Shown here: positions 44,888 through 53,502 of the stretch, piece after piece | Layout: every line of letters begins with the position of its first letter | How positions within the stretch are numbered: the stretch's first letter is position 1 | Made by a program: the position numbers and the translations under genes | NCBI RefSeq assembly: GCF_000760735.1 | Contig: NZ_JMEX01000005.1 | Coordinates: 1,208,592 to 1,272,591, forward strand | Length of the DNA stretch: 64,000 nucleotides | From: Rhodococcoides fascians A44A | Lineage (GTDB): Bacteria > Actinomycetota > Actinomycetes > Mycobacteriales > Mycobacteriaceae | Direction of reading: 5' to 3' | The notes under the pieces: generated by a model | What the model saw: the letters and a program-made list of their open reading frames with translations, nothing else | What the model was told of the DNA's origin: nothing | Databases searched by the model: none

Positions 44888-46120
44888 CTATTCCATTCCT
44901 GCGAGGGGATTCTCGTCGCAGATCTTTGCCGGGGGCCGCATCATCAACGTGAGCGGAACCGATTTGCGGGGTGTCTTACGTTCACCGGACCGAGAATGAT
45001 CGACGCTGGACTTGGGGATCTCCCCCGCCGCAGCCAACGCGAGTTCGCCGTTACCGATGACGCATTCGGGATCCGGACCGTCCATGGGGAGGCCGGTGAA
45101 GAATTTCGCAGCCATGCAACCGCCGCGGCACGAGTCGAAGAACGAGCACTTGGTGCACGCCCCCGACGTTTGCGGCGACCGCAGTTCCTGGAACAACTCC
45201 GATGTCTGCCAGACGGATTGGAACCCGCCCATACCGTCTTTCGCATCACGGACGATGTTGCCGGCGAGGAACTGCTCGTGGATGGCGAAGGGGCAGGCGT
45301 AGACGTCTCCGATCGGGTCGATCAAGCAGACGACACGGCCGGCGCCGCACAGATTCAAACCGGGCAGTGCGTCACCGAACGCGGACAGGTGAAAGAAGGA
45401 GTCTCCGGTGAGCACACCTTCGCCGTTGGCGACGAGCCAGTTGTACAGCTCGCGCTGCTGTCCCGCCGTCGGATGCAGATCGTCCCAGACGTCAGCTCCG
45501 CGTCCCGAGGGCCGAAGTCGCGTGATACGCAGTGTCGCACCGTACTTGTCGGCAAGCGCTTTGAAGTCGTCGAGCTGACTCACGTTGTGGCGAGTGACGA
45601 CGACGGAGATCTTGGCGTCCTCGAACCCGGCTTCACGCAGGTTCTCCAGTGCACGGCAGGCCATGTCGAACGAACCGGGTCCGCGTACCGCATCGTTGAC
45701 CTCGGCGGTGGCACCGTCGATCGAGATCTGTACGTCGACGTAGTCGGAGGCAGCCAGACGAGCAGCCACGTCCTTGTCTATCTTCACTCCGTTGGTCGAG
45801 AACTTCACACCGACCTGATGGGCCGTCGCATAGTCGACGAGCTCCCAGAAGTCGGATCGAACCGTCGGCTCACCACCACCGATGTTGACGTAGAACACCT
45901 GCATTTTCTGCAGCTCGTCGATGATCGATTTGCACTGTTCGGTGCTCAGTTCACGGGGATCTCGTCGACCCGAGGACGACAGGCAATGCACGCAGGAGAG
46001 GTTGCAGGCATAGGTCAGTTCCCAGGTCAGGCAGATCGGCGCGTCGAGGCCGAGTTCGAATTGGTCGACCAGCTTGCCCACCGCGGGTGGTGGTGCCGGT
46101 CTTTCGAGCATGGAGGTCAT
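44888..46120 (-). CDS. mftC: Mycofactocin radical SAM maturase MftC
   Basis: 410 residues. Radical SAM CxxxCxxC at Cys39-Cys43-Cys46 (TYACNLSCVHC), GGGEPTVRSDF after it, and C-terminal SPASM iron-sulfur cysteines (TKCSFFDSCRGGC, preceded by CPF). MftC decarboxylates and cross-links the C-terminal Val-Tyr of MftA. ATG 46120 is preceded by AGAGGACAG; a longer frame upstream runs through mftB and is a shadow. Gap to mftB is 56 nt. Confidence 0.97.
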   Translation of the reverse strand: MTSMLERPAPPPAVGKLVDQFELGLDAPICLTWELTYACNLSCVHCLSSSGRRDPRELSTEQCKSIIDELQKMQVFYVNIGGGEPTVRSDFWELVDYATAHQVGVKFSTNGVKIDKDVAARLAASDYVDVQISIDGATAEVNDAVRGPGSFDMACRALENLREAGFEDAKISVVVTRHNVSQLDDFKALADKYGATLRITRLRPSGRGADVWDDLHPTAGQQRELYNWLVANGEGVLTGDSFFHLSAFGDALPGLNLCGAGRVVCLIDPIGDVYACPFAIHEQFLAGNIVRDAKDGMGGFQSVWQTSELFQELRSPQTSGACTKCSFFDSCRGGCMAAKFFTGLPMDGPDPECVIGNGELALAAAGEIPKSSVDHSRSGERKTPRKSVPLTLMMRPPAKICDENPLAGME

Positions 46121-46176
46121 TTCGCTGTCCTCTTGGAGTTGAGGGGTGTCCGGCGCCCGAAGGGCTGGTTCGGGCG

Positions 46177-46467
46177 TCAGAGCTTGGTGATCATCTTCGA
46201 ATCGGCCAGAGTGGCAAGCGCTCTGACGTACGGCGCGCAGGCCGACTGGTCGATTCCGGCTGCGGAGATCGCGGACCTCATGTCCGGATGCTGCGGGAAC
46301 GATTCGATGATCGCTACGATCGTGCGATTCTTCAGAAAGGAGAGCTTCCGTGTCCCGAAGTGGTAGAGCAGCGCCCCGAAGGATTCGGGGCGCAGCGCCA
46401 CCTGCGGGTGAAGAGCCCACCGAGCGTCGAGGTCCACGGCTGGGAGTGCCTTCACGGGTGCCGACAT
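46177..46467 (-). CDS. mftB: Mycofactocin peptide chaperone MftB
   Basis: 96 residues; RiPP recognition element. WALHPQVALRPESFGALLYHFGTRKLSFLKNRTIVAIIESF is the MftB pattern that binds the MftA leader and presents it to MftC. Its ATG follows the mftA stop by one base. Second gene of the mftA-B-C-D-D2 fragment. Confidence 0.95.
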   Translation of the reverse strand: MSAPVKALPAVDLDARWALHPQVALRPESFGALLYHFGTRKLSFLKNRTIVAIIESFPQHPDMRSAISAAGIDQSACAPYVRALATLADSKMITKL

Positions 46468-46468
46468 G

Positions 46469-46582
46469 TCAGTAGACGCCGCACATGCCGTCGATGGACA
46501 CTTCTTCCACCAGCGATTCTTCGATCAGGTCGGATTCGACCACGGCTGCGTTCGTCACATCGGTCTTCGGGTTCTGAGACAT
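46469..46582 (-). CDS. mftA: Mycofactocin precursor peptide MftA
   Basis: 37 residues, MSQNPKTDV... ending IDGMCGVY, the invariant MftA C-terminus whose last Val-Tyr becomes the redox core. Strong ribosome site GGAGG 6 nt before ATG 46582. Too short for most gene finders. Divergent from mftR; both promoters share 115 bp. Confidence 0.97.
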   Translation of the reverse strand: MSQNPKTDVTNAAVVESDLIEESLVEEVSIDGMCGVY

Positions 46583-46617
46583 CGGTGTACCTCCATCGGC
46601 GAGACTTATCGGATGGG

Positions 46618-46639
46618 TCACAGTCATCGGTGACAGTGA
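46618..46639. promoter_or_regulatory. Inverted repeat in mftA/mftR intergenic region, candidate MftR operator
   Basis: TCACAGTCA (46618-46626) and TGACAGTGA (46631-46639) form 9-bp arms matching at 8 of 9 positions with a 4-nt spacer. It lies 36 bp upstream of the mftA ATG and 58 bp upstream of the mftR GTG. A GATAAG/CATAAT-like -10 can be drawn on either side. Fits a TetR-type dimer site. Confidence 0.55.
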
Positions 46640-46697
46640 CTTGGTTCACCACCATAATGGCATCGAGTGCACAAAGACACCTATCGGAGAGAAAAAA

Positions 46698-47327
46698 GTG
46701 GTCAGTCGCAAGAAACCGTCCAGCCGGGTAGGTCGTCGCCCGTCCACGACACGGGGGCAGATCAGCGATATCGCGATCGAACTGTTCGCCAAGAACGGTT
46801 TCGACACCACGAGCGTCGACGACATCGCCGACGCCGCGGGGATCGCCCGTCGTACGTTCTTCCGATATTTCGCATCCAAGAACGCGGTGCCGTGGGGTGA
46901 TTTCGACGAGCAGTTGACGGCGTTACGCAGCCTGCTCGATTCGCTTCCCGACGACATTTCGCTCGCCGACGGCATTCGGTCGGCACTCCTGAAGTTCAAT
47001 ACTTTTCCCGACGACGAGACGCCCGTTCATCGCCAGCGAATGGAACTCATCCTCCGCAATCCAGCACTGCAGGGCTATTCGATGCTGATGTACGAGGGGT
47101 GGCGTGAGGTGATCGCCCAATACGTGGCGGCCCGAACCGATTCCGAGCCCACCGACCATTTTCCGCGAACCGTTGGCTGGATGGTCCTCGGTGTGGCAAT
47201 CTCGGCGTACGAGCAGTGGTTGACGGACGACGAGTTGGACCTCGCTTCGTTGCTCTCCGATGGCGCTCGCACCCTGTACGGAGGTCTCGACGCCGATGCC
47301 GGCGCACCGAGCCCGCGCACCCCCTAG
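46698..47327 (+). CDS. mftR: TetR-family mycofactocin regulator MftR
   Basis: 209 residues from GTG 46698, with GGAGAG 6 nt upstream; the TTG at 46641 would add 19 unlikely residues. Helix-turn-helix: RGQISDIAIELFAKNGFDTTSVDDIADAAGIARRTFFRYFASKNAVPWGDFDEQL, as in MftR. C-terminal ligand domain with YVAARTDSEP and AISAYEQWLTDDE. MftR represses the mft genes and is reported to sense acyl-CoA. Divergent from mftA, 12 nt from mftM. Confidence 0.94.
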   Translation: MVSRKKPSSRVGRRPSTTRGQISDIAIELFAKNGFDTTSVDDIADAAGIARRTFFRYFASKNAVPWGDFDEQLTALRSLLDSLPDDISLADGIRSALLKFNTFPDDETPVHRQRMELILRNPALQGYSMLMYEGWREVIAQYVAARTDSEPTDHFPRTVGWMVLGVAISAYEQWLTDDELDLASLLSDGARTLYGGLDADAGAPSPRTP

Positions 47328-47339
47328 GAAAGATCCGAC

Positions 47340-48173
47340 ATGACCGAACTCGACGCTCTGGCCCCAGCCCACCAGAGGCGATGGACTCACGACAGCGTGA
47401 CCGTCGAATACTCCGAGTCCCTCCCGCCTGGCGCAGTCGAGGTGCGGTGCTCCGCGCCACTGCGCGTCGAGCACGCGTTGACGTCCACGCACATCGGCGA
47501 GAGTCTGGTCCACCGCATCACGGATCTGACTCTGTCGCAGCGCGAGTTCGAACTCGTCATGGTGGGGCTGGTACTGACCACGGTGGCCGATCCACTGCAG
47601 GCGTGGACGACCTACTATCGAAACTCGCTCGACGACCTCCTCTCGGGTGCAGCCGAATTCGCGCCTGTTCATGCACGTGCCGAGACCCTTGTCACGGGGT
47701 CAGTTCTGGATCTCGGATCCTGCTTCGGCTTCTTCCCGCTCCGGCTCGCCCTCGACGGCGTCGACGTCACCGCCACGGACCTGTCCGCCGGGACGATGAC
47801 TCTGCTGCGCACCGTCGCCCCGCACCTGGGCGCCACGCTCGACGTTCTCACCTGCGACGCGTCGGGGATTCCGGTAGCGCCGAACAGCGCGGACACCGTC
47901 ACTGCGCTTCATCTGCTCGAGCACGTGGACGAGGAACTGGGCGGACGAATCGTCGCCGAGGCCATCCGAATCGCCCGCCGACGCGTCGTGATCGCGGTCC
48001 CGTTCGAGGCCGAGGCAACAGCCTGCCACGGACACGTCAGGACGTTCGACGCTGCCGCACTGACGGCGTTGGGGCTGAGCACAACCCTGCCCTACGAGGT
48101 GGACGAATTCCACGGCGGCTGGCTGGTTCTCGACACCACGCCCGCCGATGCACGGGTGGTGTCGATCAGATGA
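47340..48173 (+). CDS. mftM: Probable mycofactocin oligosaccharide methyltransferase MftM
   Basis: 277 residues. SAM-binding motif I VLDLGSCFGFFPLRLA near residue 125, then TATDLSAGTM (motif II), DASGIPV and TVTALHLLEHVDEE (motif IV). N-terminal RRWTHDSVTVEYSESLPPGAVEVR is unlike ordinary methyltransferases. MftM methylates a glucose of mycofactocin. The position directly after mftR supports this; sequence-only confidence is moderate. ATG 47340 with AGGAAAG. Overlaps the convergent response-regulator stop by 8 nt. Confidence 0.75.
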   Translation: MTELDALAPAHQRRWTHDSVTVEYSESLPPGAVEVRCSAPLRVEHALTSTHIGESLVHRITDLTLSQREFELVMVGLVLTTVADPLQAWTTYYRNSLDDLLSGAAEFAPVHARAETLVTGSVLDLGSCFGFFPLRLALDGVDVTATDLSAGTMTLLRTVAPHLGATLDVLTCDASGIPVAPNSADTVTALHLLEHVDEELGGRIVAEAIRIARRRVVIAVPFEAEATACHGHVRTFDAAALTALGLSTTLPYEVDEFHGGWLVLDTTPADARVVSIR

Positions 48174-48816
48174 GACCTTGCTTGCTTGCCGCATAGACGG
48201 CTTCCGCCCGCCGGCTCACCCCGAGTTTGCGCATGATGTTGCTGACGTGGAACTTGACCGTCGTCGCGGAGATGAACAAACGGGTGCCGATGCTGTTGTT
48301 GGACAACCCTGTTGCCAGTAGGCGTAGCACTTCCAGTTCACGGTCGGTGAGACGCTCCACGGCAGATCCCTGACCGTTGAGCGATCGGATGACCGCTGAC
48401 GCACTGCGCGAGTCGAAAGCACTCTCACCACGAGACACGGCCCGAATCGCTCGAACCAACTCGGTGGTGTCGACGTCCTTGACGACGTATCCCCGCGCCC
48501 CCGCGTGCACGGCCTCCACAACGAGTCGGTCGTCGAGGAACGTCGTCAACACCAACAAACCGATGGTCGGGTGCGCACCGGACAGCTGCGCACACAGAGC
48601 CAAGCCCTCGTAATCGGTACTCGCCGACAGCTTGAGGTCCATGAGCACGATGTCCGGTTTCACGCGTTCGACGACGGCGAGGCCTTCCGCTCGCGACGAC
48701 GCTTCACCGACGACGGACAGGTCCGCTTCACGTTCGAGGACGGATCTGAGTCCGTCACGGAGGATGGCGTGATCGTCGACCAGCACGATTCTGACCACTG
48801 TCGTCGATACTGTCAT
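48166..48816 (-). CDS. NarL/LuxR-type response regulator of the alcohol-dehydrogenase operon
   Basis: 216 residues. Receiver: IVLVDDHAILRDGL, phospho-Asp in KPDIVLMDLKLSASTDYEG, LVLTTF, and Lys in YVVKDVD. C-terminal LuxR HTH: RLTDRELEVLRLLATGLSNNSIGTRLFISATTVKFHVSNIMRKLG. Follows the sensor kinase by 6 nt. This pair and the iron alcohol dehydrogenase resemble the ethanol-responsive ElmRS system reported beside mycofactocin genes in Mycolicibacterium smegmatis. Confidence 0.88.
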   Translation of the reverse strand: MTVSTTVVRIVLVDDHAILRDGLRSVLEREADLSVVGEASSRAEGLAVVERVKPDIVLMDLKLSASTDYEGLALCAQLSGAHPTIGLLVLTTFLDDRLVVEAVHAGARGYVVKDVDTTELVRAIRAVSRGESAFDSRSASAVIRSLNGQGSAVERLTDRELEVLRLLATGLSNNSIGTRLFISATTVKFHVSNIMRKLGVSRRAEAVYAASKQGLI

Positions 48817-48822
48817 GATTGC

Positions 48823-50160
48823 TCACTCTCCTCGAGAAGGAATGCGTACCGAGATGCGCACACCTCCGATTCGGGCCCGGCGGATTTCGAGAACACCGCC
48901 GTGCTCACGTGCTCGTGCTGCCATGTTCGCGAGTCCGCGGTGCCGGCCGTCGACATCGTTGTTCTCCGCCAGCCGCTGCATCAGGCGTAGATGCGCGGGG
49001 TCACCGGTGCCGTCGTCGGCGATCGAAAGCGAGACGCCACCCTCGCGGTAGGCGAGCCGGATGACGGCTCGGTGCGCGCCCGCGTGAACGGCAGTGTTGA
49101 ACAACGCTTCTCCAGCGATCCGCAGCAGATCGTGTTCGCAGTCGCTGCCCAATTCCACCGGCGTTCCCTCCACGCGAAGCGAAACCTGTAGCTCGTCGGG
49201 CATATGCACCACCGACAGTTGTTCGAGCATCTCGGGCAGAGATGTGCGATCCGCGTCCTGCGCGTGATTGAGCGCGTAGATGGCCGACCGCAGCTGCTCG
49301 ACGGCACGTCGGGTGAGATCCTTGGCCAGATCCAGTCTTTCGGCCCGCTCGCCGGCGGGGATGTCGCCGAGGCACACCTCGATCTGCATGCCCGCGGACA
49401 GCACTGCTTGGGTCACGCTGTCGTGCAACTCGCGTGCGATTCGGTGGCGTTCCTCGTCGAGTACCTGGTGACGATGCGCAGCGCCCAACTGCCGCTGGGT
49501 GGCTTCGAGTTCGGCGTTGCGGACAGCGAGATCCGCGGCGGTGCGGTGTGCTTCGGAGTAGGCACTCTCCGCACGTTCGAGCAGGACTCGCCTGCTCTGG
49601 TACAGAGCGGAATTCTGCAGCGCCACAGCGGTTTGACTGGCCAGAATGCTGAGGACGGCGGAGTCGGTCGCGTCGAGCACTCGATGCGTCGAGGTCCACG
49701 CAGCGAACGCTCCGACCACACCGCCGTCCAGCGCGATCGGAACGAAGGCGTGGTGGGATTCGATCTGTGGCTCCCGTCCGTCGCCGATCCTCGCCAGCCG
49801 GATCGACTCCAGGCACTCCACGACGTCGTCCGGTAAGGGAGGACCGACGACGTTGTCGACCAGGAACGGCGTGGCGTCCGGCCCGAGGACCAGACGTCGG
49901 GGTCCGGCGTCCGGCAGTGCGCCGTCGGCGAGGGCGAAAACCACCCACTGTGCACTCAGATGCGCCCGCGCGGCTTCGGCGACCGCGCAGATCAGCGTCT
50001 CCGGCCCGTCGACCGTACGCACCAAGGCCCTGGAGATCAGTTCGAGTGCGTGTACGACGCGTTCGAGCCGCTCGGCGGCGCCCCGATACTGCGGATAGAA
50101 CGTGCTCTTCCCCGACCGCAGCCCTGTCAGCAGCGACAGGTCCGGCTGCTGGGCGGTCAC
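48823..50160 (-). CDS. GAF-domain sensor histidine kinase (HisKA_3)
   Basis: 445 residues from GTG 50160, which overlaps the alcohol dehydrogenase stop (GTGA). Linker/GAF-like region 60-200 (ICAVAEAARAHLSAQWVVFALADG... FVPIALDGGVVGAFAAWT), coiled-coil ALYQSRRVLLERAESAY..., HisKA_3 phospho-His in LDEERHRIARELHDSVTQAVLSAGMQ, ATPase motifs EALFNTAVHAGAHRAVI, SIADDGTGDP and RGLANMAARAREHGG. No membrane segment, so it senses a cytosolic signal. Confidence 0.9.
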   Translation of the reverse strand: MTAQQPDLSLLTGLRSGKSTFYPQYRGAAERLERVVHALELISRALVRTVDGPETLICAVAEAARAHLSAQWVVFALADGALPDAGPRRLVLGPDATPFLVDNVVGPPLPDDVVECLESIRLARIGDGREPQIESHHAFVPIALDGGVVGAFAAWTSTHRVLDATDSAVLSILASQTAVALQNSALYQSRRVLLERAESAYSEAHRTAADLAVRNAELEATQRQLGAAHRHQVLDEERHRIARELHDSVTQAVLSAGMQIEVCLGDIPAGERAERLDLAKDLTRRAVEQLRSAIYALNHAQDADRTSLPEMLEQLSVVHMPDELQVSLRVEGTPVELGSDCEHDLLRIAGEALFNTAVHAGAHRAVIRLAYREGGVSLSIADDGTGDPAHLRLMQRLAENNDVDGRHRGLANMAARAREHGGVLEIRRARIGGVRISVRIPSRGE

Positions 50161-51374
50161 AGTGCGGTCCTGAACAACGCCGCCATCTCCTCGTGGGACG
50201 CGTGGCGGGGATTGGTGGACATGCATGCGTCGCGCAGCGCGTTGGTGGCGAGGACCTCGATGTCGGCGTCGCTGACGCCGATCTCGGCGAGCCCCTTCGG
50301 AACTCCGACCTGGCGTGCCAGCTCTTCGACCCGTGCGGCGACGGCAAGCGCTGCTTCCTCGGCCGGTCCACGACCCTCCGGCAGCCCGAGGCTGGTCGCG
50401 ATTGCCACGTAGGGCAGCGGGTCGGCTGCGGCGTTGAATCGAATGACGTGAGGCAGCAACACACCGTTGATGACCCCGTGGGGCAGGTCGAGCAATCCCC
50501 CGACCTGATGACTCATCGCGTGCGTGGCACCGAGAATTGCGTTGGTGAAGGCCAGGCCCGCCTCGAGGCTTGCCTGCGCCATGGAGGTTCGCGCCGTCAT
50601 GTCGGTCGGTACGTCCATCGTCTGCGCAAGGTGCGAGGTCACCATCGTCACGGCACGAAGCGCGTGGTGATCGGTGAGCTGGTTGTGGCCGAGCGAGACG
50701 AACGCTTCGATCCCGTGAGTGAGCGCGTCGAGACCCGTTGCAGCGTTGAGCCATTCCGGCATCGTGGTGAGCAACCGAGGATCGATGACGGTGATGTCCG
50801 GGACGAGTGCGCGCCCGAGGATGGTGATCTTGGTCGAGCGGGTGGTGTCGGTGACGATGCAGAACTGCGACACGTCGGCCCCGGTCCCGGACGTCGTCGG
50901 CACCATCACGAGCGGCGGAATCGGCCGCGTCGCGCGGTCGACTCCCTCGTAGTCCAGTATCGAGCCGCCGTTGCCGGCCAGGACCGCGATGCCCTTGGCA
51001 GCGTCCATCACCGACCCCCCGCCGATGGCGACGATGACGTCGCAGCCCGATTCCTGATAGATCTCGTGGCCCGCCTCGATCTCGACATCCTTGGGGTTGG
51101 GGGTCAGCCCGCTCCACGACGTCGGGGACAGGCCCTGTGCTTCGAGGTGATGACCGAGCTGTGCGACCCAGCCTGTGTCGATGAGGCCCGCGTCGGTCAC
51201 GACCAGCGGGCGCTGCGCCCCGAGGCGCAGCGCTGCGTGCGCAACTTCGCCGAGTGAATCCTGGCCGAACACTATCTCCGGCGCATGGAATTTGAGCACG
51301 CGTGGCGCCTCGACCGAACTGCGGTGCGAGTGCAGATCGTGCAGCGCCTGTCCGGTCTCGGCAGTCTCGATCAT
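50157..51374 (-). CDS. Iron-containing (type III) alcohol dehydrogenase
   Basis: 405 residues. NAD-binding IVAIGGGSVMDAAKGIAVLAGNGG; iron-site residues in ATGLDALTHGIEAFVSLGHN, HAMSHQVGGLLDLPHGVINGVLLPHVI; also VMVPTTSGTGADVSQFCIVTD. Close to the ErcA/MSMEG_6242-type enzymes used for short alcohols with mycofactocin as electron acceptor (NDMA-dependent in vitro). First gene of dehydrogenase-kinase-regulator, all with 4- to 6-nt junctions. Confidence 0.92.
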   Translation of the reverse strand: MIETAETGQALHDLHSHRSSVEAPRVLKFHAPEIVFGQDSLGEVAHAALRLGAQRPLVVTDAGLIDTGWVAQLGHHLEAQGLSPTSWSGLTPNPKDVEIEAGHEIYQESGCDVIVAIGGGSVMDAAKGIAVLAGNGGSILDYEGVDRATRPIPPLVMVPTTSGTGADVSQFCIVTDTTRSTKITILGRALVPDITVIDPRLLTTMPEWLNAATGLDALTHGIEAFVSLGHNQLTDHHALRAVTMVTSHLAQTMDVPTDMTARTSMAQASLEAGLAFTNAILGATHAMSHQVGGLLDLPHGVINGVLLPHVIRFNAAADPLPYVAIATSLGLPEGRGPAEEAALAVAARVEELARQVGVPKGLAEIGVSDADIEVLATNALRDACMSTNPRHASHEEMAALFRTAL

Positions 51375-51552
51375 CGGGGCCCCTGTACGTTCCGGTAGCG
51401 GAGTATCCCCCTACCGTGTGATCAAGGTTACAGCTCCACGCCAGGCATCCCCACCAGCCGACGTCCAGGTGGGTGCCTGCCCGATCGGGTAGGTACGGTG
51501 CCGCGAACGCGGCCGCCGTCGCCACCGCGGCACCTGCTGATCGTGCTCGGTG
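51375..51552. other. Intergenic region upstream of alcohol dehydrogenase
   Basis: 178 bp containing the promoter of the alcohol-dehydrogenase operon and the end of the MFS gene. I see no clear operator; AAGGTTAC near 51424 and TAGGGGGAT near 51410 on the minus strand are the only AT-rich pieces. Confidence 0.35.
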
Positions 51553-52803
51553 TCACCCGACCGAGCTCGCGCTCCCACTGCGGGACGCGAGAACGAACCC
51601 GGTCGACGAGAGGACCGCGAGAACGATCACGAAAGCGCCGTAGACCAGCGTCGTCGGCTCGAGACCGAACGTGTGCACCGCGATCCCGCCGACGACGGCC
51701 GGAACACTGAAGGCCAGGTAGCTGAGGACGAAGGTCGTAGCGAAGACACTTCCGCGCTCGTCCGCTGGAACGAGGCCGCCGAGTGTGCGCATGGCGCCGA
51801 GGAACGTCGCTCCCCATCCGGCACCGGCGACGACGGACCCGACGAAGTACAGCGGGACCGTCTCTGTCGCAACGGAGACCAGCGAGGCGGCGACACCCAG
51901 CGCCAGCACGAGCGTTCCCACGATCATCACCGTGCGCGGCGGCAGAGTCCGCACCACGGCAGCGGACACCGCGCCGGAGAAGAACAGCGCGAATATCTCG
52001 ACCCCGCCGATGATGTGGTTGTCGATGCCGAAGACGGTGCCGATGATCGACGGTCCCAGAGACAGGTGGAACCCGCCGAGTGACCACGTCGCTATCAGCG
52101 CGGGCACGATCATGAGGAACGGAACGCGCGCTCCGGTGGGGAACGCCGCTCTCGGCAGCAGCAGCCGAGCGAGGTGGCGTTTCGATTCGATGGTGCGAAG
52201 CGACGATGTCTCGGGAACGAAGACCACCGCCGCCGCGAGCAGAACCACCGCCGCGATCAACAGCGCGTAGACCAGGACGGTCGGAGCGGGCGCCAACTGT
52301 ACGAGCAGCCCCGACCCCAGCGCACCGGTGGCAAGCCCCACCGACGGTGCGACGCTGTTGACCAGGGGCCCCGCCGTACTGTTCGGCTGCAGATCGATGA
52401 CGGCCGCGCTCAGCGCACCGGTGGCGGTACCCGCGGCAAGGCCTTGCACCACTCTCGCGGCGATCAGACCGCCGACCCCGTCTGCGGCGATGAACAGCAC
52501 GAGACTGATCGCCAGCAGTACCAGCGCGCCGATCAGGATCGGTTTCCGGCCGATGTGATCCGACAGACTTCCGACCGTGAGCAGAGCCAGGAGCAGCGCG
52601 AGGGCGTACACCGCGAACACGACGGTCAGCATCGTCGAGGAAAATCCCCACGACGCTTGGTACACGGGGTAGAGCGGTGACGGGGCGGCGGACGACGCCA
52701 TGACGACCAGATAGGTGACGCCGACGGTCCAGAAGGCCAGCGACGCGGTCATCCTCCGCGAGGATGCGACGGGAATCGTCGAATCGAGATCGGTGTTGAC
52801 CAT
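51553..52803 (-). CDS. MFS transporter (drug/metabolite efflux type)
   Basis: 416 residues, about 12 membrane segments. SLSDHIGRKPILI is the MFS motif A loop between helices 2 and 3, with GFSSTMLTVVFAVYALALLLALLTVG before it. Export substrate unknown. Divergent from a TetR gene with repeated operator-like TAAAGCCAA motifs between them, so it is probably repressed by that regulator. Confidence 0.88.
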   Translation of the reverse strand: MVNTDLDSTIPVASSRRMTASLAFWTVGVTYLVVMASSAAPSPLYPVYQASWGFSSTMLTVVFAVYALALLLALLTVGSLSDHIGRKPILIGALVLLAISLVLFIAADGVGGLIAARVVQGLAAGTATGALSAAVIDLQPNSTAGPLVNSVAPSVGLATGALGSGLLVQLAPAPTVLVYALLIAAVVLLAAAVVFVPETSSLRTIESKRHLARLLLPRAAFPTGARVPFLMIVPALIATWSLGGFHLSLGPSIIGTVFGIDNHIIGGVEIFALFFSGAVSAAVVRTLPPRTVMIVGTLVLALGVAASLVSVATETVPLYFVGSVVAGAGWGATFLGAMRTLGGLVPADERGSVFATTFVLSYLAFSVPAVVGGIAVHTFGLEPTTLVYGAFVIVLAVLSSTGFVLASRSGSASSVG

Positions 52804-52825
52804 TCGTAGCCTCCGGGCGGGTCGC

Positions 52826-52894
52826 TAAAGCCAAGATCATTGCTTTTACTCACGATAGACCGAGGCGCCGCTTAAAGCCAATCGGTTTGCAATA
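52826..52894. promoter_or_regulatory. Repeated TAAAGCCAA motif in MFS/TetR divergent region
   Basis: TAAAGCCAAGATCATTGC begins at 52826 and TAAAGCCAATCGGTTTGC at 52873: the same 9-mer followed 5-6 nt later by TTGC or TTTGC. Each also carries imperfect dyad symmetry (AAAGC...GCTTT in the first). Likely two sites for the TetR repressor. Confidence 0.5.
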
Positions 52895-52902
52895 ATGGTG
52901 GA

Positions 52903-53502
52903 ATGTCCGAAGTCGAGCCGTCCAGCGTCCGCCGCCCCGGGGGCAGGAGCGCCCGGATACGCACCCTCGTCCACCGGGCCGTGACCGATTTGATCGACGA
53001 CAACGCCGAGCCGTTGACTGTGCCGCTCGTCGCCCAACGTGCCGGCGTCGCCGCGACCACCGTCTACCGTCGGTGGGGTGATATCGACACTCTCCGAACC
53101 GAAGTGGCACTGGAGGTTCTCTCTGCGGATGCCGACGTACCGGACACCGGCGACCTCCGTCGTGATCTACACGTGTGGTGTGAGTTCCTCGTCACGGACA
53201 TCACGCGGCCGGAGAAAACAGCGTTGCTTCGCTCCCTGATCGGGGCCATGCGCGACGCCGACAGGAGCCGTTGTCTCGACAAACGCGAAGACCAGATCGA
53301 CACGATCCTGCGGCGTGCCACGGAGCGCGGAGACGACGCGCCGTCGCACCGCACCGTCATGGACCACGTCGTGGCCCCGCTCTACTTCAGAGTCGTGTTC
53401 GGACTCGGCGGAACAGACGCAGCCTTCGCGCGGTCACTGGTGAACGATGTGCTCGCCCGCCAGCAATCGGCCCTCTCGATGGGCGAGAGCACTGGCCGGT
53501 AG
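52903..53502 (+). CDS. TetR-family transcriptional regulator
   Basis: 199 residues. RTLVHRAVTDLIDDNAEPLTVPLVAQRAGVAATTVYRRWGDIDTL is the helix-turn-helix; the C-terminal domain is of the TetR_C_33-like type (FRVVFGLGGTDAAFARSLVNDVL). Probably represses the divergent MFS gene. Its last 69 nt overlap the 3' end of the convergent glutamate-racemase-like gene, an unusually long overlap. Confidence 0.87.
   Translation: MSEVEPSSVRRPGGRSARIRTLVHRAVTDLIDDNAEPLTVPLVAQRAGVAATTVYRRWGDIDTLRTEVALEVLSADADVPDTGDLRRDLHVWCEFLVTDITRPEKTALLRSLIGAMRDADRSRCLDKREDQIDTILRRATERGDDAPSHRTVMDHVVAPLYFRVVFGLGGTDAAFARSLVNDVLARQQSALSMGESTGR

Noticed and set aside
50161-51525. Extension of the sensor-kinase frame over the alcohol dehydrogenase
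   Set aside because: It is the shadow of the dehydrogenase; the kinase GTG overlaps the dehydrogenase stop.
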